This document shows, piece by piece, positions 35,210 through 44,685 of a stretch of 64,000 bases of DNA. The stretch's first letter is position 1. Each line of letters opens with the position of its first letter. The position numbers and the translations under genes are program-made. Source of the stretch: Marinobacter sp050379415 (GTDB taxonomy: Bacteria > Pseudomonadota > Gammaproteobacteria > Pseudomonadales > Oleiphilaceae). The DNA lies in NCBI RefSeq assembly GCF_050379415.1, contig NZ_JBNRLS010000004.1, forward strand, positions 517,403 to 581,402, written 5' to 3'. Under the pieces are notes generated by a model that was not told the origin of the DNA, made no database searches, and saw only the letters and a program-made list of their open reading frames with translations.

Positions 35210-35803
35210 TCAGGACTGGTGCTTGGGCTGGTATTGGCCGGCATCAACCCGGGGACGGTCCGGTTCCCCCTTCTCCAGAGGCTGACACTCCACCAGGCTG
35301 GCCAGTGAGCGGCGGGTCAGTCGTTGATACTCCTCGGTACCTTTCTTCTTCCAGTCCACTTCCTTGTCACTGAGCGTGCGCAGGACTTTGGCGGGCGAGC
35401 CGACGATCAGTGAGGCAGGCTCGCACTGGAATCTGGCTTTCACCAGGGCTCCGGCCCCGACGATGGAACGGGGTGCAATATGGGCTTCATCCATCACCAC
35501 CGCATTCATTCCGACCATCGCATCCTCACCCACAATGCAACCATGGAGGATCGCGCCGTGGCCGACGTGACCGTTCTTCTCGATTACCGTGTCCATACCG
35601 GGGAAGGCGTGCATCACACAGGTGTCCTGAATGTTGGATCCTTCCTTGAGAACCACACGCCCGAAATCACCGCGCAAACAGGCAGCCGGCCCCACGTAGC
35701 AGTCCGGTCCGATCCAGACGTCACCAATCAGCACAGCGCTCGGGTGAACATAAGCGGTGGGGTGGACAACCGGGACAACACCTTCAATGCTGTATACGGG
35801 CAT
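35210..35803 (-). CDS. paaY: PaaY-type hexapeptide-repeat thioesterase / gamma-carbonic-anhydrase fold
   Basis: The 197-residue left-handed beta-helix protein has hexapeptide repeats from about residue 12 to 150 and the metal-site His pattern in NIQDTCVMHAF, KNGHVGHGAILHG. In phenylacetate clusters PaaY hydrolyses dead-end CoA esters that poison the pathway. The ATG at 35803 has AGGAGA upstream. It is divergent from paaG, separated by the regulatory region. Confidence 0.92.
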   Translation of the reverse strand: MPVYSIEGVVPVVHPTAYVHPSAVLIGDVWIGPDCYVGPAACLRGDFGRVVLKEGSNIQDTCVMHAFPGMDTVIEKNGHVGHGAILHGCIVGEDAMVGMNAVVMDEAHIAPRSIVGAGALVKARFQCEPASLIVGSPAKVLRTLSDKEVDWKKKGTEEYQRLTRRSLASLVECQPLEKGEPDRPRVDAGQYQPKHQS

Positions 35804-36062
35804 AACTTTCTCCTGTTGGCAGGGGGTACCGGCTCGGGGCCTTATGGAACCCAAAACGATTGCTGTGATTCATTTTCCGTATCACATTATCCGTTTTTGT
35901 ATGGAATTTCATGCCTTCAGGCGACTTAACAACGATCAACTGCCTTCGAAACGGCTATAGAAAGCGCAATGCCAGAATTTATTTTTCTTTATTTTCAACA
36001 ATATAAGCAGGAAATTTATCCCCAGCCTGCCAAAGTGATACAGAAGTCGATACCACGAGTCC

Positions 36063-36090
36063 TTGACGGGTATCAATTCTGAGATATACT
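36063..36090 (+). promoter_or_regulatory. Candidate sigma-70 promoter of the paaGHIJK operon
   Basis: TTGACG (36063-36068) and TATACT (36085-36090) are separated by 16 bases and match -35 and -10 consensus at five of six positions each. GTATCA overlaps the spacer, which is where a repressor would block RNA polymerase. Transcription would begin near 36097 and leave an unusually long leader of about 277 bases before paaG. Confidence 0.65.
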
Positions 36091-36199
36091 CATTCACGCA
36101 TTCGGCCCTGACAGACCAGATCAACCAGGGCATGCAGCGCCCGGAATCTGACCGGCAAAGCCGGCACCTGAGACAAAAACAAGTCACACCGGATTGCTT

Positions 36200-36331
36200 A
36201 TGCCAAACAACCTGCACATCACGCCCGCAGGAGCGGTAACGGGAATGACCGAGACCGCCACTGCAAACCTCCGCCCGGACACCCGTCGCGTGCTCCGGGG
36301 GACCTTCGCCATTCCTGTGACGGGACGCTGA
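36200..36331 (+). CDS. Small open frame in the paaG leader (43 residues)
   Basis: An ATG at 36200 opens a 43-codon frame ending TGA at 36331, within the presumed untranslated leader of paaG. The peptide (MPNNLHITPAGAVTGMTETA, then an Arg-rich stretch to VTGR) resembles nothing I know. No convincing Shine-Dalgarno sequence precedes it. It may be a chance frame in GC-rich DNA or a leader peptide. Confidence 0.2.
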   Translation: MPNNLHITPAGAVTGMTETATANLRPDTRRVLRGTFAIPVTGR

Positions 36332-36373
36332 GCGTCTCGAACCATTTCTTGCTACCAACAACGGGACAACACC

Positions 36374-37165
36374 ATGACCCAGCCGAGCATCCTTCTTGAA
36401 ATCGATCAGGGCGTCGCCCTGCTCACCCTGAACCGACCGGACAACCTCAACAGCTTCAATGTCGAGATGCACGAGCGCATGCGCGACGCCATCGACACCA
36501 TTCGCAAGGACGAGACTGTGCGGGTGCTGGTGATCACCGGTTCCGGCCGGGGTTTCTGTGCCGGCCAGGACCTCTCTGACCGCAGCGTTTCTCCGGGCCA
36601 GGAGATGCCGGACCTCGGTGCTTCCCTTGAAAACTATTACAACCCGATGATGCGTAGCCTGCGTGACTTGCCCATGCCAGTGCTGTGTGCGGTGAACGGT
36701 GTAGCCGCCGGCGCGGGCGCCAACATCGCCCTGGCCTGCGACATTACGCTTGCTGCCCGCTCCGCCAGCTTCGTACAGGCCTTCTGCAAGCTGGGCCTGG
36801 TGCCGGATTCCGGGGGAACCTGGACCCTGCCCCGGGTGGCAGGTATGGCCCGCGCCAAGGGCATGGCCCTGCTGGGCGACAAGATCAGCGCCGAAAAGGC
36901 TGAAAACTGGGGCATGATCTGGCAGTGCGTGGATGACGACCAGCTGATGGAACAAACCATGAAACTGGCCCGCCACTTTGCCACCCAGCCCACCAAGGGC
37001 CTGGCACTGATCAAACAGGCCCTGCACGCCAGCGTCAACAACACCTTTGAAGAGCAGATCAACCTCGAGCGGGATCTGCAGCGGGAAGCCGGCCGCACCG
37101 AAGACTACCGCGAGGGCGTGGCCGCCTTCATGGAAAAACGCACACCGTCTTTCAAGGGGAAATAA
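36374..37165 (+). CDS. paaG: 1,2-epoxyphenylacetyl-CoA isomerase PaaG
   Basis: The 263-residue crotonase-fold enzyme rearranges ring-epoxyphenylacetyl-CoA to oxepin-CoA and also shifts a double bond later in the pathway. GRGFCAGQDLSDR and NGVAAGAGANIALACDI form the CoA and oxyanion sites, and the catalytic Asp is in LGLVPDSGGTWTLPRVAG. The strings follow E. coli PaaG closely, including the GMIWQ and EDYREGVAAF segments, which argues against PaaF. It is the first gene of the right-going paa operon, three bases from paaH. Confidence 0.95.
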   Translation: MTQPSILLEIDQGVALLTLNRPDNLNSFNVEMHERMRDAIDTIRKDETVRVLVITGSGRGFCAGQDLSDRSVSPGQEMPDLGASLENYYNPMMRSLRDLPMPVLCAVNGVAAGAGANIALACDITLAARSASFVQAFCKLGLVPDSGGTWTLPRVAGMARAKGMALLGDKISAEKAENWGMIWQCVDDDQLMEQTMKLARHFATQPTKGLALIKQALHASVNNTFEEQINLERDLQREAGRTEDYREGVAAFMEKRTPSFKGK

Positions 37166-37168
37166 AAC

Positions 37169-38689
37169 ATGCCGGCACTGGATACCCAAACCAAGGTTGC
37201 AGTAATCGGCGCTGGCGCCATGGGCGCCGGCATCGCCCAGGTAGCGGCTCAGGCAGGGCACCATGTCTTCCTGCATGACCAGCGCGAAGGGGCCGCCGAG
37301 GCCGGACGCGACGGCATTGCCAGGGTTCTGCAACGCCGTGTGGACAAGGGCAAGATGGACCAGCAGGACCTGGACGCCCTCCTCGGCCGCATCCAGCCGG
37401 TAGCCGATCTCACGGAAGTGGCCGAGAGCGGGCTGGTGATCGAGGCGATCGTCGAGAACCTCGACATCAAACGCGGCCTGCTGGCAGACCTCGAGGCACT
37501 GTGCCGCGAGGACGCCATCCTCGCCACCAACACCTCCTCCATATCCGTCACCTCACTGGGTGCCGGCATGAAGCATCCAGGCCGCCTGGTGGGCATGCAC
37601 TTCTTCAACCCCGCTCCGCTGATGGCGCTGGTGGAAGTGGTGCTAGGCCTGGCCACTGACAAGGCCGTTGCCGAGACCGTGTACGACACCGCCGCCAACT
37701 GGGGCAAGAAACCGGTCTATGCGACATCCACCCCCGGCTTCATCGTTAACCGGGTTGCCCGGCCGTTCTATGCCGAGAGCCTGCGCCTGGTCCAGGAACA
37801 GGCCGCGGACCCGGCCACCCTTGACGCCCTGATGCGCGAGGCGGGCAACTTCCGCATGGGCGCCTTCGAGCTCACCGACCTGATCGGCCATGACGTCAAC
37901 TACGCAGTGACCAACTCGGTGTTCAACGCCTACTACCAGGACTCCCGCTTCCTGCCGTCACTGGTTCAGCAGGAGCTGGTCTCCGCGGGCCACCTGGGTC
38001 GCAAGAGCGGCCAGGGCTTCTATAGTTACCAGGACGGGGCAGAGCGCCCCGAGCCGCAGACCGAAGCTCCGCGCCAGAGCAGTGAATCCGTGGTGATCGT
38101 TGAAGGCAGCCTGGGCCCCGCGTCGGCCCTGGTGGATCGTCTCCGTGATGCCGGCCTGAAGATCATCGAGCGAGCCGGTAATGGCCAGCTGCGCTTTGGC
38201 CAGGCCGTGCTGGCACTGACCGACGGCCGTATGGCCACCGAGCGGGCCACGGAGGAAGGTTGCGCCAACCTGGTGCTGTTTGACCTTGCTTTCAACTTTG
38301 CCGAAGCCGCCCGTCTTGCCATCGCTGCGGCAGACCAGGCCTCCGGAGAGGCCATCGACGATGCCTGCGCCCTGCTGCAGAAAGCCGGCCTTGCGGTCAG
38401 CCGCATTGCCGATCGCCCGGGCCTGGTAATCATGCGCACCGTTGCCATGCTGGCGAACGAAGGTGCCGACGCCCACCTGCACGGAGTCGCCACGGTTGCC
38501 GATATCGATCTGGCCATGAAAGCCGGCCTGAACTACCCGGAGGGTCCGCTGAGCTGGAGTGACCGGCTCGGGGCCGGACGCACCTTCACCGTGCTGACCA
38601 ACATACAGAACAGCTACGGCGAGGATCGCTACCGGCCGTCGCTGCTGCTGAGAAAGAACTGTTTTGCCAACAAGGGGTTTTACGCATGA
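37169..38689 (+). CDS. paaH: 3-hydroxyadipyl-CoA dehydrogenase PaaH
   Basis: The 506-residue NAD-dependent enzyme oxidises 3-hydroxyadipyl-CoA to 3-oxoadipyl-CoA. VAVIGAGAMGAGIAQVAAQA is the Rossmann NAD site, followed by ILATNTSSISVTSL, GMHFFNPAPLMALVEVV with the catalytic His, and TPGFIVNRVARPFY. A second, C-terminal 3HCDH domain begins after residue 280 and ends with LNYPEGPLSW. It is slightly longer than E. coli PaaH (475). It overlaps paaI by four bases. Confidence 0.95.
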   Translation: MPALDTQTKVAVIGAGAMGAGIAQVAAQAGHHVFLHDQREGAAEAGRDGIARVLQRRVDKGKMDQQDLDALLGRIQPVADLTEVAESGLVIEAIVENLDIKRGLLADLEALCREDAILATNTSSISVTSLGAGMKHPGRLVGMHFFNPAPLMALVEVVLGLATDKAVAETVYDTAANWGKKPVYATSTPGFIVNRVARPFYAESLRLVQEQAADPATLDALMREAGNFRMGAFELTDLIGHDVNYAVTNSVFNAYYQDSRFLPSLVQQELVSAGHLGRKSGQGFYSYQDGAERPEPQTEAPRQSSESVVIVEGSLGPASALVDRLRDAGLKIIERAGNGQLRFGQAVLALTDGRMATERATEEGCANLVLFDLAFNFAEAARLAIAAADQASGEAIDDACALLQKAGLAVSRIADRPGLVIMRTVAMLANEGADAHLHGVATVADIDLAMKAGLNYPEGPLSWSDRLGAGRTFTVLTNIQNSYGEDRYRPSLLLRKNCFANKGFYA

Positions 38690-39147
38690 GCACTATCGAT
38701 CAACAGAAACCCGATCCACAGAAACTGGCGGAAGCATGCGCCGAGTCCATGTTCGCCAGGGACCGTGCCAGCCAGAAACTTGGCATGAAAATCGAATCGG
38801 TCGCCCCCGGCAAAGCCATCCTGACCATGATCGTCGGCCCCGACATGATCCAGGGCCACGGCTCCTGCCATGGCGGTTACCTGTTTACCCTGGCCGATTC
38901 CGCCTTTGCGTTTGCCTGCAACAGCTATGACCGGGCCACCGTGGCTTCCGGCTGCAGCATTGACTACATGTCCGGCGCCAAAGAGGGAGATCTGCTGACC
39001 GCTACCGCAGAAGAGCGTTCCCGTGGCGGCCGTACCGGTATTTACGACATTACCCTGACCAACCAGGACGGCCGCACCGTGGCACTGTTCCGCGGCCGCT
39101 CCTATGAAGTTCGCGGCACCGTCCGCAATTCGGAGGACAATTCATGA
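38686..39147 (+). CDS. paaI: Hydroxyphenylacetyl-CoA thioesterase PaaI (hotdog fold)
   Basis: The 153-residue hotdog protein hydrolyses ring-hydroxylated phenylacetyl-CoA esters to free CoA from dead ends. HGSCHGGYLFTLADSAFAFA carries the family's catalytic HGG...D, and SIDYMSGAKEGDLLTATAEE follows. Its ATG overlaps the paaH stop, and its stop overlaps the paaJ start (ATGA on both sides). Confidence 0.95.
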   Translation: MSTIDQQKPDPQKLAEACAESMFARDRASQKLGMKIESVAPGKAILTMIVGPDMIQGHGSCHGGYLFTLADSAFAFACNSYDRATVASGCSIDYMSGAKEGDLLTATAEERSRGGRTGIYDITLTNQDGRTVALFRGRSYEVRGTVRNSEDNS

Positions 39148-40391
39148 GCACTGACAACCGCCTGCTGGACGCTTACATCGTCGACGCCATCCGTACGCCC
39201 ATCGGTCGTTACGGCGGCGCACTCTCCCCGGTCCGGGCTGATGACCTCGGTGCGATTCCGATCAAGGCCCTGGTCCAGCGGCACCCGGACCTTGACTGGT
39301 CCAAAGTGGACGACGTGCTCTACGGCTGCGCCAACCAGGCTGGCGAGGACAACCGGGACGTAGCCCGCATGTCCCTGCTGCTGGCCGGCCTGCCGGTAGA
39401 CGTCCCGGGCAGCACCATCAACCGCCTGTGTGGTTCCGGCATGGATGCGGTGGGCAGCGCTGCCCGCGCCATCCGTACCGGTGAAACCCGCCTGATGATT
39501 GCCGGCGGCGTCGAGTCCATGTCCCGTGCGCCCTTCGTAATGGGCAAGGCCGACAGCCCCTTCAGCCGCAAGGCGGAGATCTTTGACACCACCATCGGCT
39601 GGCGCTTCGTCAACCCGATGCTGAAAAAGCAGTACGGCATCGACTCCATGCCGGAAACTGCCGAGAACGTGGCCGAGCAGTTCAACATTTCCCGGGAAGA
39701 CCAGGACGCATTCGCTCTGCGCAGTCAACAGCGCACAGCTGCGGCCCAGGCTTCAGGCGTTTTTGCCGACGAGATCACGCCGGTCACCATCCCCCGGCGC
39801 AAGCAGGATCCGCTGGTGGTTGATACCGACGAGCATCCGCGTGAAACCAGCCTTGAAAAGCTGGCCAAGCTGCCGACTCCGTTCCGCGAGAACGGCACAG
39901 TCACCGCTGGCAATGCCTCCGGAGTCAACGACGGTGCCTGCGCCCTGCTGATGGCCGGCGCGGATGCCCTCAAGGAATACGGTCTCAAGCCGCGGGCCCG
40001 GATCGTTGCCATGGCCACCGCCGGCGTTGAGCCGCGGATCATGGGTTTTGGCCCGGCACCAGCCACCCGCAAGGTCCTCAAGACTGCCGGCCTGGAACTG
40101 TCTGACATGGACGTGATCGAACTGAACGAAGCCTTTGCCGCCCAGGCGCTGGCCGTCACCCGGGACCTCGGCCTGCCGGATGACGCCGAGCACGTCAACC
40201 CGAATGGCGGTGCTATTGCACTTGGCCATCCCCTGGGCATGAGTGGAGCACGCCTCGTGACCACCGCCCTGAACGAGCTGGAGCGGCGCCACAAGGCCGG
40301 CAAGAAAGCCCGTTACGCCTTATGCACCATGTGTATTGGCGTTGGCCAGGGCATCGCATTGATCCTCGAGCGTGCCGACAGCGCCGAGTAA
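39144..40391 (+). CDS. paaJ: 3-oxoadipyl-CoA/3-oxo-5,6-dehydrosuberyl-CoA thiolase PaaJ
   Basis: The 415-residue thiolase cleaves 3-oxoadipyl-CoA to succinyl-CoA and acetyl-CoA and also the earlier C8 intermediate. NRLCGSGMDAVGSAAR has the nucleophile Cys (about residue 95), GGAIALGHPLGMSGARLV the His, and LCTMCIGVGQGIA the second Cys. Close relative PcaF has the same reaction, but position in the paa operon supports PaaJ. Confidence 0.95.
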   Translation: MSTDNRLLDAYIVDAIRTPIGRYGGALSPVRADDLGAIPIKALVQRHPDLDWSKVDDVLYGCANQAGEDNRDVARMSLLLAGLPVDVPGSTINRLCGSGMDAVGSAARAIRTGETRLMIAGGVESMSRAPFVMGKADSPFSRKAEIFDTTIGWRFVNPMLKKQYGIDSMPETAENVAEQFNISREDQDAFALRSQQRTAAAQASGVFADEITPVTIPRRKQDPLVVDTDEHPRETSLEKLAKLPTPFRENGTVTAGNASGVNDGACALLMAGADALKEYGLKPRARIVAMATAGVEPRIMGFGPAPATRKVLKTAGLELSDMDVIELNEAFAAQALAVTRDLGLPDDAEHVNPNGGAIALGHPLGMSGARLVTTALNELERRHKAGKKARYALCTMCIGVGQGIALILERADSAE

Positions 40392-40449
40392 GACAACCAT
40401 TACGACTGACACGTTGACCTAACGGTACAAGTACAAGCAGGACTGAATC

Positions 40450-41757
40450 ATGACCTTACCACTACAAAAAATCGGCAAACTCGACCGCATGGAAACCGCC
40501 AGCATTGACGAGCTTCGTCACGAACAGCTCCAGCGCCTGCGCTGGAGTGTGGTCCATGCCTACACCAATGTTCCTTTCTACCGGAAGGCGTTTGATGAAA
40601 TCGGCCTGAAGCCGATGGACATCAACTCCCTGGAAGATCTGGCCAAGATCCCGTTCACCACCAAGGCGGACCTGCGTGACAACTACCCGTTCGGCATGTT
40701 CGCCACGCCGATGTCTGACGTGGTCCGGGTGCATGCGTCCAGCGGCACCACCGGCAAACCTACAGTTGTTGGCTACACCCAGAGTGACATCAATACCTGG
40801 GCCGACATCGTGGCCCGCAGCATCCGGGCCGGCGGCGGCTACCGTGGTGACAAGGTCCACGTTTCCTACGGTTATGGCCTGTTTACCGGCGGTTTAGGCG
40901 CACACTACGGTGCCGAGCGACTGGGCTGTACCGTCATCCCCATGTCCGGTGGCCAGACCGAGAAGCAGGTCCAGCTGATCAAGGACTTCCAGCCCGACAT
41001 CATCATGGTAACCCCGTCCTACATGCTGAACATTGCAGACGAGATGGATCGCCAGGGCATTGATCCGCGCAAGCTGCCCCTGCGCCTGGGCATCTTCGGT
41101 GCCGAGCCCTGGACCAACAGCATGCGCACGGAGCTGGAAGAGCGCCTGGGCATCGAAGCCCTGGACATCTATGGCCTGTCCGAAGTGATGGGTCCGGGTG
41201 TCGGTATGGAATGCATCGAGACCAAGGACGGCCCGACTATCTGGGAAGACCACTTCTATCCGGAAATCATCGATCCGAACACCGGCGAGGTGCTTCCGGA
41301 CGGCGAATACGGCGAACTGGTATTCACCTCCCTGACCAAGGTGGCCCTGCCGATCCTGCGTTACCGCACCCGCGACCTGACCCGTCTGCTGCCGGGCACG
41401 GCCCGCCCGATGCGTCGTATCGACAAGATCACCGGCCGCAGCGACGACATGCTGATCATCCGCGGTGTGAACGTATTCCCGAGCCAGATCGAGGAGCAGG
41501 TGCTCAAGTGCGAGGCACTGGCCCCGCATTACGAGATCGAGGTCTACAAGGAGGGCAACCTGGACTGCGTGGACATCCGTGCCGAACTCAAGCCGGAAGC
41601 CGGCATGGGTGACGAGGTACGCGCCAGCGCCGCCAAGGAACTGGCGCACCACATCAAGTCCTACATCGGTATCAGCACCCGTGTTGAAGTGGTGGAACCC
41701 AACCGCCTGGCCCGCTCCGAAGGCAAGGCCAAGCGGGTTATCGACCGCCGGAACTAA
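40450..41757 (+). CDS. paaK: Phenylacetate-CoA ligase PaaK
   Basis: The 435-residue AMP-forming ligase activates phenylacetate with ATP and CoA. The P-loop is HASSGTTGKPTVVGYT, followed by GLFTGGLGAHYGAERLG and DIYGLSEVMGPGVGMEC, then YRTRDLTRLLPG and the C-terminal DDMLIIRGVNVFPSQIEEQ. Length matches E. coli PaaK (437). It is the last gene before the paaA promoter region. Confidence 0.96.
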   Translation: MTLPLQKIGKLDRMETASIDELRHEQLQRLRWSVVHAYTNVPFYRKAFDEIGLKPMDINSLEDLAKIPFTTKADLRDNYPFGMFATPMSDVVRVHASSGTTGKPTVVGYTQSDINTWADIVARSIRAGGGYRGDKVHVSYGYGLFTGGLGAHYGAERLGCTVIPMSGGQTEKQVQLIKDFQPDIIMVTPSYMLNIADEMDRQGIDPRKLPLRLGIFGAEPWTNSMRTELEERLGIEALDIYGLSEVMGPGVGMECIETKDGPTIWEDHFYPEIIDPNTGEVLPDGEYGELVFTSLTKVALPILRYRTRDLTRLLPGTARPMRRIDKITGRSDDMLIIRGVNVFPSQIEEQVLKCEALAPHYEIEVYKEGNLDCVDIRAELKPEAGMGDEVRASAAKELAHHIKSYIGISTRVEVVEPNRLARSEGKAKRVIDRRN

Positions 41758-41768
41758 GTTCCGGTGGC

Positions 41769-41799
41769 GCCCCGACCGGTCCCGGCGACCGGCCGGGGC
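41769..41799 (+). terminator. Strong hairpin after paaK
   Basis: GCCCCG-A-CCGGTC and GACCGG-C-CGGGGC pair over 12 bp with one A-C mismatch and a CCGGC loop. There is no T run, so it may be a partial terminator or an RNA-stabilising hairpin between the paaGHIJK and paaABCDE transcripts. Confidence 0.5.
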
Positions 41800-41952
41800 T
41801 CCTACCATCCGGATTATCGGGATTTAATTTAACTCTCTCACAATAGATCTCGATAGTTTTTCATTACGTATCACTTTTTTTAGCTCTAATATCAAATGCT
41901 TAAAAAGCCATTGCGTAACCTTTTAAGCTGACATGACACACAAAATCGTTCC

Positions 41953-41980
41953 TTGATTTTTATTCAGTATCATTTAATAT
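41953..41980 (+). promoter_or_regulatory. Candidate promoter of paaABCDE
   Basis: TTGATT (41953-41958) and TAATAT (41975-41980) are 16 bases apart in an AT-rich 250-base stretch that contrasts with the GC-rich coding DNA. GTATCA (41967-41972) lies inside the spacer, as in the paaG promoter, and another copy lies at 41868-41873. A PaaX-controlled second promoter is likely but untested. Confidence 0.5.
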
Positions 41981-42051
41981 TGACTAAAATCAGAGAAACA
42001 TGAAGAGAGCATTCTTGCTCGCAGAACAACAAGCCGAACCGGAGGTATTGT

Positions 42052-43044
<993 letters not shown>

Positions 43045-43061
43045 TACCGGAGGAAAGAATC

Positions 43062-43343
43062 ATGGCTGAATGGAGCCTTTACGAAGTTTTCGTACGCAGC
43101 AAGCACGGTCTGAACCACAAGCACGTTGGCAGCGTCCACGCCGCCGATGCAGAAATGGCCATGGAAAACGCCCGTGACCTGTACACACGCCGCAACGAAG
43201 GCGTCAGCATCTGGGTGGTTCCGTCCGACGCGATCACTGCCTCTGCCTCCGATGAGAAAGAGGTGCTGTTCGACCCGTCGGAAGACAAGGTTTACCGACA
43301 CGCATCTTTCTACAAGCTGCCCGACGAAGTCGGACACATGTAA
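43062..43343 (+). CDS. paaB: Phenylacetyl-CoA epoxidase subunit PaaB
   Basis: The 93-residue small subunit begins MAEWSLYEVFVRSKHGLNHK, the typical PaaB start, and keeps HVGSVHAADAEMAMENARDLYTRR. It stabilises or bridges the PaaAC core. GGAGG lies upstream of the ATG. Confidence 0.96.
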   Translation: MAEWSLYEVFVRSKHGLNHKHVGSVHAADAEMAMENARDLYTRRNEGVSIWVVPSDAITASASDEKEVLFDPSEDKVYRHASFYKLPDEVGHM

Positions 43344-43354
43344 GGAGCGGTTCC

Positions 43355-44119
43355 ATGACTCAGAAAGAAGCACTCACGGACTACCTGCTGCGCCTGGCGG
43401 ACTCCGACATGATCCTGGGCCAGCGCCTGTGTGAGCTGTGCGGCAAGGCCCCGGCCCTGGAAGAGGAAATGGCGCTGATGAACGTCGCCCTGGACCTCGT
43501 CGGCCAGGCCCGGAACTGGTACGAGTACGCCGCCGAGCTGATCGATGACGGTCGCGATGCCGACAAACTCGCGTTCCGTCGCGACGCCCATGACTACCGT
43601 AACCTGCTGCTCACCGAGCAGCCGAACGAGGACTATGCGGTCACCATGGGTCGCCAGTTCTTTTATGACGCCTGGCACTATTTCACCCTGAAGAGCCTGG
43701 TCAATGCCAGCGACGAGCGGGTTGCCGGCATCGCCGCCAAGGCACTGAAAGAGGTGACCTACCACCTGCGCCGTTCGTCCGAGTGGGTCAAGCGCCTGGG
43801 CGATGGCACCGAGGAAAGCCACCGTCGCATGCAGGATGCAGTAGACATCCTCTGGCGCTTCACCGGTGAGCTGATCACCCCGGACGAAACCGACCGTCTG
43901 ATCGCGGAAGCAGGAATCGGCCCGGATCCCGAGCAGCTGAAGGAAAACTGGCGCGGACTGGTCAAGGAAGTGCTCCAGGAAGCCACCCTGACGCCGCAGC
44001 CGGATGACGCCTGGATGTACCTGGGCGGCAAGCGCGGCGAACACACCGAACATCTCGGTTTCATTCTGGCAGAAATGCAGTTTCTGCAGAGGGCCTATCC
44101 CGATGCCACAACATGGTGA
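43355..44119 (+). CDS. paaC: Phenylacetyl-CoA epoxidase structural subunit PaaC
   Basis: The 254-residue PaaA paralogue is the non-catalytic helical partner that forms the PaaAC heterodimer. LADSDMILGQRLCELCGKAP, ALDLVGQARNWYEYAAEL and FYDAWHYFTLKSLV match the family. A GGAG lies before the ATG. Its 3' end overlaps paaD by 17 bases. Confidence 0.95.
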   Translation: MTQKEALTDYLLRLADSDMILGQRLCELCGKAPALEEEMALMNVALDLVGQARNWYEYAAELIDDGRDADKLAFRRDAHDYRNLLLTEQPNEDYAVTMGRQFFYDAWHYFTLKSLVNASDERVAGIAAKALKEVTYHLRRSSEWVKRLGDGTEESHRRMQDAVDILWRFTGELITPDETDRLIAEAGIGPDPEQLKENWRGLVKEVLQEATLTPQPDDAWMYLGGKRGEHTEHLGFILAEMQFLQRAYPDATTW

Positions 44120-44672
44120 TACAGACCCGCGGTCAGCGGTAGACAAGCTGATTGCCAGTGATCGCGTGCCGGCAGACGCCCGCACCGATCAACTGACTGA
44201 GGCGGACATCTGGGCCATCCTTGACGAGGTCAAGGATCCTGAAGTTCCGGCAGTAAGCGTTGTCGAGCTCGGCATTGTCCGGGCCGTGCACTGGGACGGG
44301 AAGGAACTTTCCGTCGATGTCACGCCGACCTACTCCGGCTGCCCTGCGACCGAATTGATCGAGGAGTTGATCGAGGAAGCCCTGCGCGCTGCGGGCTTCC
44401 GCAATCCCCGGATCAAACAGGTGCTGACCCCGGCCTGGACCACCGATTGGATTACAGACGAAGGCAAAGAGAAGCTCCGGGCGTTCGGTATTGCGCCGCC
44501 CCAGGGCAGCGCCAGCAAGCGAAGCCTGCTGGGCGACTCCGAAGTGATCACCTGCCCCCATTGCGGCAGCACCGACACAGAGCGGGTCAGCGAGTTCGGA
44601 TCCACCGCCTGTAAGGCGCTCTATCGCTGCAAGGACTGTCTCGAGCCCTTCGACTATTTCAAATGCATCTAG
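44103..44672 (+). CDS. paaD: PaaD, Fe-S assembly/maturation protein of the epoxidase
   Basis: The 189-residue protein has an N-terminal DUF59/MIP18-like domain (about 30-120) with VELGIVRAVHW and VDVTPTYSGCPATELIE, and a C-terminal zinc-ribbon-like part with CPHC and CKDC. It is thought to help deliver Fe-S clusters to PaaE. I start at the ATG at 44103; a longer frame begins at 44004 but reads through the end of paaC in another frame. Confidence 0.92.
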   Translation: MPQHGDTDPRSAVDKLIASDRVPADARTDQLTEADIWAILDEVKDPEVPAVSVVELGIVRAVHWDGKELSVDVTPTYSGCPATELIEELIEEALRAAGFRNPRIKQVLTPAWTTDWITDEGKEKLRAFGIAPPQGSASKRSLLGDSEVITCPHCGSTDTERVSEFGSTACKALYRCKDCLEPFDYFKCI

Positions 44673-44685
44673 AGCCAAGACGACC

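Larger units (their letters stand above)
35804..36373 (+). promoter_or_regulatory. paaY-paaG intergenic regulatory region with candidate PaaX half-sites
   Basis: This 570-base region between divergent paaY and paaG is AT-richer than its surroundings in its left half. GTATCA occurs at 35879-35884 (in a TGTGAT...ATCACA palindrome) and at 36070-36075; TGATAC at 36036-36041 lies 28 bases before the latter as an inverted partner. The hexamer also recurs before paaA and between livK and paaX. Long-spacer inverted repeats are known for PaaX operators, so these are candidate PaaX sites. The right half is a transcribed leader holding one small open frame. Confidence 0.55.

Noticed and set aside
35936..37333. 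465-codon minus-strand frame across paaG and its leader
   Set aside because: It is antisense to paaG and the paaG promoter; the protein has no family signature.
44004..44102. Upstream extension of paaD
   Set aside because: It overlaps paaC in another frame and is not PaaD-like; the ATG at 44103 gives the family N-terminus.
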